DNA from: Chitinophaga pinensis
GTDB lineage: Bacteria > Pseudomonadota > Gammaproteobacteria > Burkholderiales > Burkholderiaceae_C
Direction of reading: 5' to 3'
Length of the DNA: 64,000 bases
NCBI GenBank assembly: GCA_943326015.2
Contig: CALPRQ020000013.1
Coordinates: 21,493-85,492, forward strand
The translations under genes were made by a program, and so were the position numbers. This document shows positions 1 through 6,854 of the stretch, piece by piece (position 1 is the stretch's first letter; each line of letters opens with the position of its first letter). The notes under the pieces were generated by a model. The model ran no database searches. It was given only the letters and a program-made list of their open reading frames with translations, and was not told where the DNA came from.

Positions 1-116
1 GGCTTGACCACTTCGGTCGCGTAGCCGTCGGGGTAGGGGGTGGCCTGCTGGTGGCCCCTGGAGCAGGATGGATCTTGGGCAGAACTCCGCCCGCGCGAGC
101 GCCGGTGCCTTGTCAT
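1..116 (-). CDS. Possible 5' fragment of an unidentified gene
   Basis: A minus-strand frame opens with an ATG at 116-114 and stays open to the window edge, giving about 38 residues that include TPYPDGYATEVVKP. The composition of the last part looks protein-like, but no family is recognised and there is no clear ribosome binding site. The first residues are arginine-rich and may not be coding. It would be divergent from the OlsB-like gene. The rest lies outside the window, so this is only a weak call. Confidence 0.25.
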   Translation of the reverse strand, partial: MTRHRRSRGRSSAQDPSCSRGHQQATPYPDGYATEVVK

Positions 117-127
117 GAATCGTTCAT
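110..127 (+). promoter_or_regulatory. Candidate PhoB box upstream of the OlsB-like gene
   Basis: Two half-sites, TTGTCAT (110-116) and CGTTCAT (121-127), are separated by four bases, the spacing of a Pho box (CTGTCAT-N4-CTGTCAT). The first half-site is a good match; the second matches at only five of seven positions. No convincing -10 hexamer follows at the usual distance. The site lies about 75 bases before the start codon of a gene whose family is often induced by phosphate starvation. This is inference from spacing and context. Confidence 0.35.
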
Positions 128-201
128 TGATCGGCCATGCGGGCGTCACGCGGGCCGCGAAGAATGAAGGCAACACGAGTCAAAGCCAACAGGAGTACAT
201 G

Positions 202-1068
202 ATGAAGGAACTGCCCACCCCCACGCTGGATCTTTCGCCGCTGTCGCTGCCCAGGGGGTCACTTCATCCAGGATCGCTACAAGCTGCTGTCGGGCAAGAC
301 AAGGGTGGCATCGAAGTCCATTGGGCGCGCCATCTGGACGAAGTTCGTGAGGCGCAGCGCCTGAGGCATGACATCTTTGCCGGCGAAATGGGGGCTCGCC
401 TGCCCAGGACCGAGCCGGGCCATGATATCGACCTGTTTGACGATTACTGCGAACACCTGCTGGTGCGTGACAGCGCGACGCGCCAGGTCATCGGCACCTA
501 CCGCCTGCTGACGCCGGCCCAGGCCAAGCGCGTCGGCTGCTTCTACAGTGACACCGAGTTCGATCTGACCCGGCTGCGCCTGCTGCGCGACAAGATGGTC
601 GAGCTCGGTCGCAGTTGCGTCCATCCCGATCACCGCCATGGCGGCGTGATCATGGCGCTGTGGGGGGCGTTGGCCGGCTTCATGGTCCGCAACGATCTCG
701 ACACCATGATCGGCTGCGCCAGCATCCCGATGCAGCACACGGGCCCGCACGGCGTCGTGGGCGGCGGTCATGCAGCCGCCAGCATCTGGCGCCAGGTGCG
801 CGAGAAGCATCTGGCGCCGATCGAGTTCCATGTCCGTCCGCGCCTGCCGCTGCCGGTCGAGCAGCTCGACGACAGCCTGGACGTCGAGCCGCCAGCGCTG
901 ATCAAGGGCTATCTGCGCCTCGGCGCCAAGGTGCTCGGCGCGCCGGCCTGGGACCCGGATTTCAATTCGGCCGACCTGCCCATGATGATGCGGCTGGCTG
1001 ACCTGCCGTTGCGCTACCGCAGGCATTTCCTGGGTACTGGCGCCCCGCAAGCCGCGAGGCCCGATTGA
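202..1068 (+). CDS. OlsB-like GNAT N-acyltransferase (ornithine lipid synthesis)
   Basis: The 288-residue product fits the hemolysin-like GNAT family that includes OlsB, which transfers a 3-hydroxyacyl chain from acyl carrier protein to ornithine as the first step of phosphate-free ornithine lipids. Visible family motifs are DIDLFD (about 75-80), GTYRLL (98-103), ELGRSCVHPDHR (134-145) and GCAS (171-174). Tandem ATG codons occur at 199 and 202; the AGGAG at 191-195 is too close to the first, so 202 is preferred. No OlsA acyltransferase is adjacent. A weak Pho-box candidate lies upstream and the strongly Pho-linked ppk lies downstream. The family is sure; ornithine as substrate is inferred. 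Confidence 0.75.
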   Translation: MKELPTPTLDLSPLSLPRGSLHPGSLQAAVGQDKGGIEVHWARHLDEVREAQRLRHDIFAGEMGARLPRTEPGHDIDLFDDYCEHLLVRDSATRQVIGTYRLLTPAQAKRVGCFYSDTEFDLTRLRLLRDKMVELGRSCVHPDHRHGGVIMALWGALAGFMVRNDLDTMIGCASIPMQHTGPHGVVGGGHAAASIWRQVREKHLAPIEFHVRPRLPLPVEQLDDSLDVEPPALIKGYLRLGAKVLGAPAWDPDFNSADLPMMMRLADLPLRYRRHFLGTGAPQAARPD

Positions 1069-1111
1069 CCAGGATGCCTGTGTGACAATGGCTTGAACGA
1101 TTTGTGACAAA

Positions 1112-1129
1112 TCGTCATGCGATCGTCAC
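1112..1129 (+). promoter_or_regulatory. PhoB box of the ppk promoter
   Basis: Direct repeats TCGTCAT (1112-1118) and TCGTCAC (1123-1129) are separated by GCGA, giving the 11-bp period expected for two PhoB monomers in place of a -35 element. AGAATG (1141-1146) lies 11 bases downstream and may be the -10. The box overlaps the first codons of the longest ppk reading frame (GTG at 1104), which argues that translation really starts downstream at 1179. Confidence 0.7.
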
Positions 1130-1178
1130 AAAGAATGGGCAGAATGGAAAAATTGACTTCTGTGCATTCTTGACTCAC

Positions 1179-3254
1179 ATGACCGTTCTCTCCCATGCAT
1201 CCCGCGTGCCCTTCCTCGATCGCGACCAGAGCATCCTGGCCTTCAATGAACGGGTGCTGGACTGGGCGCGACGGACCGAGGTGCCGCTGCTCGAACGGCT
1301 GCGCTACCTGACCATCGTGTCCTCCAACCTCGACGAGTTCTTCGAGGTCCGCTTCGAGCCCCACCTGAGCGCGCGCCTGAGCAATGAACAGCGCGGCCCG
1401 GCGACGGTGCAGACCTTTGCCGCGATCTCGGAGCATGTGCAGCGCCTGGTCGCCCAGCAATACGCGATCTACAACAGCGAGCTGTTGCCGCTGCTCGACA
1501 AGCGCGGCATCAAGGTCGTGCCGCATGGCGAGCGCAACCTGCGCCAGCGCCGCTGGGTGCGTGAATTCTTCACCCAGGAAGTCCAGCCGCTGTTGCTGCC
1601 GGTCGGCCTGGACCCGGCGCACCCCTTCCCGCAGGTGGCCAACAAGTCGCTCAACTTCATCGTGCGCCTGTCGGGCCGGGACGCCTTCGGGCGCGAGAAC
1701 GAGGTCGCGATCGTCAAGGTGCCCCGTTCGCTGCCGCGCTTCCTGCGCATGCCGGGCGTCAAGGGCTCGCGCCAGCTGCATTTCGTCTCGATCTCGAGCG
1801 TGATCCGCTCCCACCTGGGCGACCTGTTCCCGGGCCGCCAGGTGACCGAGTTCTCGCAGTTCCGCGTCACCCGCCATTCCGACCTCGCGGTCGACGAGGA
1901 GGAGGTCAAGAACCTGCGCACCGCGCTGCGTGTCGGTCTGGAGCAGCGCCACTACGGCCGCGCGTTGCGGCTCGAGGTCTCGGCCGGTTGCTCGAATTTC
2001 CTGTCCGATTTCCTGCTGCAGCAGTTCGACCTGCCGCCCGAGTCCCTCTACAGCGTGGCCGGGCCGGTCAATCTGGTCCGCATGACCCAGCTGATCGATC
2101 TGGTCGATGCGCCCGAGCTGCGCTTCGAGCGCTATCAGCCGAGCTGGCCGCTCCAGCTGACGCCGGGCCAGTCCTTTTTCGAGCGACTGCAGCAGGGCGA
2201 CGTGCTGATTCACCAGCCCTACGAGAGCTTCGACGCGGTGCTGGCCTTCCTGCGCGAGGCGGTCGAGGACCCGGACGTGCTGGCGATCAAGCAGACCCTC
2301 TACCGCACCGGCAGCAAGGGCGAGATGACCGAGCTGTTGCGCGAGGCGGTGCGCCGCGGCAAGGAGGTCACGGCCGTGGTCGAACTCAAGGCGCGCTTCG
2401 ACGAGGAGGCCAACATCAACAACGCCGAGCTGCTCGAGTCGGTCGGCGCGCAGGTGGTCTACGGCATCGTCGGGCTCAAGACCCATGCCAAGATGCTGCT
2501 GGTGACGCGGCGCGAGCAAGGGCGCCTGCGCCGCTATGCCCAGATCTCGACCGGCAACTACAACCCCGGCACCGCCAAGCTCTATACCGACCTGAGCTAC
2601 CTGACGGCCGATGACGCGCTGACCTCCGACCTGGAGCAGATCTTCCTGCACCTGGCCAGCCAGAACCGGCTGTCGCGCCTGCAGCAGGCGCTGATCGCAC
2701 CCTTCCACCTGCACAAGGCCATGCTCGACCGGATCGAGGCCGCCGCGGCTGCCGCACGCGAGGGGGTGCCGGCCCGCATCGTGCTGAAGATGAACGCGCT
2801 GACCGATGAGCCGCTGTCACGCGCGCTGGCGCTGGCCTCGCAGGCTGGCGTCAAGGTCGACGTGATCGTGCGGGGCGCCTGCATCCTGCCGGCCGGGGTG
2901 CCGGGCCATACCGACAATGTGCGGGTGCGCTCCATCATCGGCCGTCTGCTCGAGCATTCGCGCGTGTTCCTGTTCCAGCTCGGCGAGCGGGAGGAGCTGT
3001 GGCTTTCGAGCGCCGACTGGATGAACCGCAACATGCTGCGCCGCATCGAGCTGGCCTGGCCCGTGACCGATGCGGCGCTGCGCCGGCGCATCATCGACGA
3101 ATGCCTGGAGATGAGCCTGACCGACAACACCGATGCCTGGCTGCTGCAGCCCGACGGTGTCTATCTGCGGGCCCAGGCGGCCAGCGGCAAAACGCGCGTG
3201 CAGGCGCATTCGGCGCAGGCCCAGCTGATGGCACGTTATGGAGGCAAGGCATGA
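1179..3254 (+). CDS. ppk: Polyphosphate kinase 1
   Basis: PPK1 reversibly polymerises the gamma-phosphate of ATP into inorganic polyphosphate. The 691-residue product has the whole family: an N domain opening VPFLDRDQSILAFNERVLDWA, the head domain, and two phospholipase-D-like C domains. The two conserved histidines are H436 (in GLKTHAKMLLV), the autophosphorylated residue in the E. coli enzyme (H435), and H593 (LLEHSRVFLF). The frame extends to a GTG at 1104, but the Pho box at 1112-1129 makes the ATG at 1179 more likely; neither has a strong ribosome binding site. The stop overlaps the sixA start (ATGA). The Pho box implies induction in phosphate starvation. Confidence 0.95.
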   Translation: MTVLSHASRVPFLDRDQSILAFNERVLDWARRTEVPLLERLRYLTIVSSNLDEFFEVRFEPHLSARLSNEQRGPATVQTFAAISEHVQRLVAQQYAIYNSELLPLLDKRGIKVVPHGERNLRQRRWVREFFTQEVQPLLLPVGLDPAHPFPQVANKSLNFIVRLSGRDAFGRENEVAIVKVPRSLPRFLRMPGVKGSRQLHFVSISSVIRSHLGDLFPGRQVTEFSQFRVTRHSDLAVDEEEVKNLRTALRVGLEQRHYGRALRLEVSAGCSNFLSDFLLQQFDLPPESLYSVAGPVNLVRMTQLIDLVDAPELRFERYQPSWPLQLTPGQSFFERLQQGDVLIHQPYESFDAVLAFLREAVEDPDVLAIKQTLYRTGSKGEMTELLREAVRRGKEVTAVVELKARFDEEANINNAELLESVGAQVVYGIVGLKTHAKMLLVTRREQGRLRRYAQISTGNYNPGTAKLYTDLSYLTADDALTSDLEQIFLHLASQNRLSRLQQALIAPFHLHKAMLDRIEAAAAAAREGVPARIVLKMNALTDEPLSRALALASQAGVKVDVIVRGACILPAGVPGHTDNVRVRSIIGRLLEHSRVFLFQLGEREELWLSSADWMNRNMLRRIELAWPVTDAALRRRIIDECLEMSLTDNTDAWLLQPDGVYLRAQAASGKTRVQAHSAQAQLMARYGGKA

Positions 3255-3730
3255 ACGCAGACCTGATCTTGTGGCGGCACGCCGAGGCCGAGGACCTGGC
3301 CGACAACGAGGAAACCGGCGGCAGTGACCTGTCGCGTCGGCTGACGCCCAAGGGCGAGAAGCAGGCCGCACGCATGTCGAACTGGCTGACGCGCAACCTG
3401 CCCGAGGATGCGCGGATCTGGTCCAGTCCGGCGGTACGCACCGAGCAGACCGTGCTGGCGCTGGGCCGCAAGTACCGGCTCAGCGACGCGCTGCGCCCCG
3501 ACGCCAGCGTGGACGACCTGCTGCAGCTGGTGCAATGGCCCAGGCTGCATCACCCGGCGCTGATCGTCGGTCACCAGCCCACGCTGGGGCGGGTGGTGGC
3601 AAGACTGGTGGGATTGAACGAGTCCGAATGCTCGATCAAGAAAGGATCGCTCTGGTGGCTGCGCCAACGCGAGCGCAATGGCGGGATCCAGACCGTGATC
3701 CTGACGGTCCAGAGCCCGGAATTTCTCTGA
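3251..3730 (+). CDS. sixA: Phosphohistidine phosphatase SixA
   Basis: A 159-residue histidine phosphatase (phosphoglycerate mutase-like fold) that removes phosphate from phosphohistidine, in E. coli from HPt domains and NPr. The catalytic RHG-type motif appears as RHAE with H10, followed by SSPAVRTEQT (about 58-67) and the second histidine in VGHQP (H108). The ATG overlaps the ppk stop by four bases, so the two genes are translationally coupled and share the Pho-controlled promoter. SixA members are short and lack a cap domain, as here. The physiological target in this organism is unknown. Confidence 0.88.
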   Translation: MNADLILWRHAEAEDLADNEETGGSDLSRRLTPKGEKQAARMSNWLTRNLPEDARIWSSPAVRTEQTVLALGRKYRLSDALRPDASVDDLLQLVQWPRLHHPALIVGHQPTLGRVVARLVGLNESECSIKKGSLWWLRQRERNGGIQTVILTVQSPEFL

Positions 3731-3748
3731 AACCGGGGGCCAGGCGGC

Positions 3749-4093
3749 TCAGCTGGCCGGCTGGTCTGCCGGCTCTTGCGCCGGGGCGCTTGGCTGGGCC
3801 TGAACGGACGCGGCTGCAGCGCTTGCCTGGGCGCTCGGGCGGCCGGTCTTGAGAGTGGGTACGGCGGTCAGTGCCGCCTTGAACCTGGCATCGCCGAGGC
3901 CGCAGAGTACCATCAGTCCTGCCCGCAGCAGCTCGCTCTTCTTGATCGCCAGGCCCTGGCTCATCGCACGTGCCTTCAGCAGGTCGAAGGCGGCGTACTC
4001 GTCCTTCGGAATGGTGAAGCTGTCGCGCACCAGCTTGGGTTTCTTGTCCTTGTCGGGGGTGACTGCGGGCTTGCTTTTCTTGCTGGAATTCAT
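3749..4093 (-). CDS. Small ribbon-helix-helix-like protein, probable DNA-binding
   Basis: This 114-residue protein is not assigned to a named family. A lysine-rich start is followed by DSFTIPKDEYAAFDLL (a beta strand then a helix) and by AIKKSELLRAGLMVL (a second helix), the pattern of a ribbon-helix-helix DNA-binding domain at about residues 24-66. The C-terminal third is Ala/Pro/Gln-rich and probably disordered. It is convergent with ppk-sixA. A well-spaced promoter carrying phased AACAGT repeats lies immediately upstream, suggesting autoregulation. DNA binding is inferred from secondary-structure pattern only. Confidence 0.6.
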   Translation of the reverse strand: MNSSKKSKPAVTPDKDKKPKLVRDSFTIPKDEYAAFDLLKARAMSQGLAIKKSELLRAGLMVLCGLGDARFKAALTAVPTLKTGRPSAQASAAAASVQAQPSAPAQEPADQPAS

Positions 4094-4105
4094 GATCCGG
4101 ATACG

Positions 4106-4133
4106 ATATTAACAGTCTAAACAGTATAAACAA
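4106..4133 (-). promoter_or_regulatory. Promoter with phased repeats, probable autoregulatory operator
   Basis: On the minus strand TTGTTT (4133-4128) and TAATAT (4111-4106) form a -35/-10 pair with a 16-base spacer. AACAGT occurs on the plus strand at 4111-4116 and again at 4120-4125, nine bases apart and within the spacer. Phased short direct repeats are typical of ribbon-helix-helix operators. Transcription would start about 6 bases before the ATG at 4093. Confidence 0.5.
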
Positions 4134-4233
4134 ATAGCTTCGATAAATGATCGTCTTTTGTGTATCGGATTAATCGTTCTGACTTATGTGGTAAATAAGC
4201 TGTCATGAGATAACCTTGATCGATGGATGACCT

Positions 4234-5640
4234 ATGAGCCTACCCCGGAAAAATACCACTTGGCAGGAGCTGCAGCTCGGTGCCAGCGCCACGCTGGAGC
4301 GCGTATGCGGCGAGCAGGACCTGCTGCTGTTCGCGCACGCCTCGGGCAACCGCAACCCGCTCAACCTGCCTGAAGACGAACAATCGCAGCTGCCCGCGCT
4401 GGCCCCCTCGATGTGGGTCGGTTCGCTGTTGTCGGCCGTGCTGGGCAATCTGCTGCCCGGTCCCGGCACGCTGTATCGCAGCCAGGATCTGCATTTCCAG
4501 CGCCGGGTGCAGGTCGGCGACCGCTTGCAGGTCAGCGTGACCTGCATCGAGAAGGGGCCGGAGCCGCTGGCGCGCTTCGCGACCCGCATCAGCACGGCGC
4601 AGGGCGAGCTGGTCTGCGAAGGCGTGGCCGAGGTCGAGGCGCCGCGGGTCTCGCAGGAGGTGATCGCACGCGACCTGCCGCCGCTGATCCTGGGCAACAA
4701 GGACCATTTCGCTCGCCTGATCGATGCCGCGCGCCAACTGCCCGCGCTCAGGACCGCGGTCGTCTGCCCCGAAGACGCCAATTCCATGAGCGGACTGGCG
4801 CTGTCGGCGCGCGAGGGCCTGATCGAGCCCGTGCTGGTGGGCGACGCCCAGCGCATGGCGCGCATCGCCGCCGAGCTGGGCATCGACCTCTCTGGCTGGC
4901 GCCAGGTGCATGAGTCCGAACACCGTGCCGCCGCTGCGACGGCCGTCGCGATGGCGCGCAGCGGCGAAGTCGGCGCGATCATGAAGGGCGCGATCCACTC
5001 GGACGAACTGCTCGCCGCGGTCGTCCACAAGGAGCGCGGCCTGCGCGGCAGTCGCCGCCTGAGTCATGTGTTCGTGATGGACGCACCGATGCTCGACCAC
5101 CTGCTGTTCATCTCGGATGCCGCGATCAACATCGCGCCCGACCTGACGACCAAGGTCGACATCACGCAGAACGCGATCGACCTGGCGCGCGCCTGCGGGC
5201 TGGAGTGCCCGCGCGTCGGCATCCTGTCGGCGGTCGAGACCATCAACACCAGCATTCCCTCGACGCTGGACGCCGCCGTGCTGTCCAAGATGGCCGAGCG
5301 CGGCCAGATCCGCGGCGGCACCGTCGACGGGCCGCTGGCGATGGACAACGCGATCGACCTCGACGCTGCGCGCACCAAGGGCATCCAGTCGCTGGTGGCA
5401 GGTCGCGCCGAAGTGCTGATCGTGCCCAACCTCGAAGCCGGCAACATGCTGGCCAAGGAGCTGACCTTCATCGCGCGCGCCGAGGCAGCCGGCCTGGTGA
5501 TCGGCGCCCGCGTGCCGGTGATCCTGACCAGCCGGGCCGACAATGACCGCTCGCGCCTGGCTTCCTGTGCGCTGGCGCTGCTGCATGAGCACTGGCGCCA
5601 GACCGGGCAATGCGCGGTCGCACCGGAGGTGCAGGAATGA
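4234..5640 (+). CDS. Bifunctional MaoC-like hotdog / phosphate acetyltransferase fusion
   Basis: The 468-residue protein joins a MaoC-type hotdog domain (about 1-140) to a phosphate acetyl/butyryltransferase domain (about 150-460; motifs GEVGAIMKGAIH, AINIAPDL and GILSAVETI). The Pta part interconverts acetyl-CoA (or butyryl-CoA) and the acyl phosphate. In hydratases of this fold the active site is an Asp and a His in a D-x-N-P-x-H motif; here the segment reads SGNRNPLN (37-44), so both are asparagine and hydratase activity is doubtful. Its stop overlaps the ackA ATG by four bases, so acyl phosphate can pass directly to acetate kinase. It heads a run of five or six closely spaced genes. Confidence 0.88.
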   Translation: MSLPRKNTTWQELQLGASATLERVCGEQDLLLFAHASGNRNPLNLPEDEQSQLPALAPSMWVGSLLSAVLGNLLPGPGTLYRSQDLHFQRRVQVGDRLQVSVTCIEKGPEPLARFATRISTAQGELVCEGVAEVEAPRVSQEVIARDLPPLILGNKDHFARLIDAARQLPALRTAVVCPEDANSMSGLALSAREGLIEPVLVGDAQRMARIAAELGIDLSGWRQVHESEHRAAAATAVAMARSGEVGAIMKGAIHSDELLAAVVHKERGLRGSRRLSHVFVMDAPMLDHLLFISDAAINIAPDLTTKVDITQNAIDLARACGLECPRVGILSAVETINTSIPSTLDAAVLSKMAERGQIRGGTVDGPLAMDNAIDLDAARTKGIQSLVAGRAEVLIVPNLEAGNMLAKELTFIARAEAAGLVIGARVPVILTSRADNDRSRLASCALALLHEHWRQTGQCAVAPEVQE

Positions 5641-6818
5641 GCTTGCTGCTGACACTCAACGCTGGCTCGTCCTCGATCAAGTTCGCGCTGTTCGAGCCGC
5701 GCCCGCAGGGCCTGGAACGCCTGGCCGTCGGTCAGGTCGAAGGTCTTGGCGAAGTCGCGCATTTCTGCGCCGTCACGACGGCAGGCGAGCGCCACGACCA
5801 GCAGCTCGACGGTGATGCCGGCCCGGCCGATCACAGGCAGGCCCTCCAAGGCGTGCTGGACTGGCTGCGCCTGAGCTTTCCGAACCGCGAGGTCGCGGTC
5901 GTCAGCCATCGCGTGGTGCACGGCGGGGCCGAGCATGTCGAGCCGATCCTGCTCGACGACGAGAATCGCGCCCAGCTGGAGACGCTGATACCGCTGGCGC
6001 CGCTGCACCAGCCGCACAACCTGGTCGGCATCGATGCGGCGCGCGCGGCCTTTCCGCAGGCGCAGCAGGTGGCCTGCTTCGACACCTCGTTTCACCGCAG
6101 CCACCCCTTCGTGTCCGACACCTTCGCGCTGCCGCGCCAGTACTACGAGCAGGGCATCCGGCGCTACGGCTTCCACGGCCTGTCCTACGAGTTCATCTCG
6201 CGCCAGCTCAAGAGCCGCCACCCCGGCCTGCTGGCGGGCCGGGTCATCGTGGCGCACCTGGGCAACGGGGCTTCGATGTGCGCCATGCGCGGCGGTCGCT
6301 CGGTTGCCTCGACCATGGGCTTCACCGCGCTCGACGGCCTGCCCATGGGCACGCGCTGCGGCCAGATCGACCCCGGGGTGCTGCTCTATCTGGTCAGCGA
6401 GCGCGGCATGAATGCGCAGTCCCTGACCGATCTGCTCTATCGCAACTCCGGCCTCAAGGGCATGTCGGGCCTGTCCAACGACATGCGGGTGCTGCTGGCC
6501 AGCGAGCTGCCGTCGGCGCGCGAGGCGGTCGACTATTTCGTCGAGCAGTGCCGGCGCGAGCTCGGCGGTCTGGCTGCCAGCCTGGGCGGCCTCGACGCGC
6601 TGGTCCTGACCGGTGGCATTGGCGAGCATGCGGCCGAGGTGCGCAGCCGCCTGCTGCGCGGCATGGGCTGGCTGGGCATCGATTTCGACGAATCGGCCAA
6701 CCAGGCCGGCGCCGAGGAAATCAGCCTGCCGCGCAGTGCCGTGCGGGTGCTGGTGCTCGCCACCGACGAGGAGCGCATGCTGGCCGAGCATGCCGCCGAG
6801 CTGACAGCCATCTCCTGA
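5637..6818 (+). CDS. ackA: Acetate kinase
   Basis: The 393-residue ASKHA-fold kinase makes ATP and acetate (or propionate) from the acyl phosphate and ADP, or the reverse. The N-terminal signature NAGSSSIKFALF, the SHRVVHGG segment, the RYGFHGLSYE segment and the C-terminal GGIGEHAAEVR are all present, and length is normal. The ATG at 5637 overlaps the stop of the Pta fusion, so an in-frame extension back to 5610 is rejected. Paired with the upstream Pta it completes substrate-level phosphorylation or acetate activation. Confidence 0.95.
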   Translation: MSLLLTLNAGSSSIKFALFEPRPQGLERLAVGQVEGLGEVAHFCAVTTAGERHDQQLDGDAGPADHRQALQGVLDWLRLSFPNREVAVVSHRVVHGGAEHVEPILLDDENRAQLETLIPLAPLHQPHNLVGIDAARAAFPQAQQVACFDTSFHRSHPFVSDTFALPRQYYEQGIRRYGFHGLSYEFISRQLKSRHPGLLAGRVIVAHLGNGASMCAMRGGRSVASTMGFTALDGLPMGTRCGQIDPGVLLYLVSERGMNAQSLTDLLYRNSGLKGMSGLSNDMRVLLASELPSAREAVDYFVEQCRRELGGLAASLGGLDALVLTGGIGEHAAEVRSRLLRGMGWLGIDFDESANQAGAEEISLPRSAVRVLVLATDEERMLAEHAAELTAIS

Positions 6819-6854
6819 ATCCCTTTCGCTTCCCTTTCACGAGCCCAGATTTCA

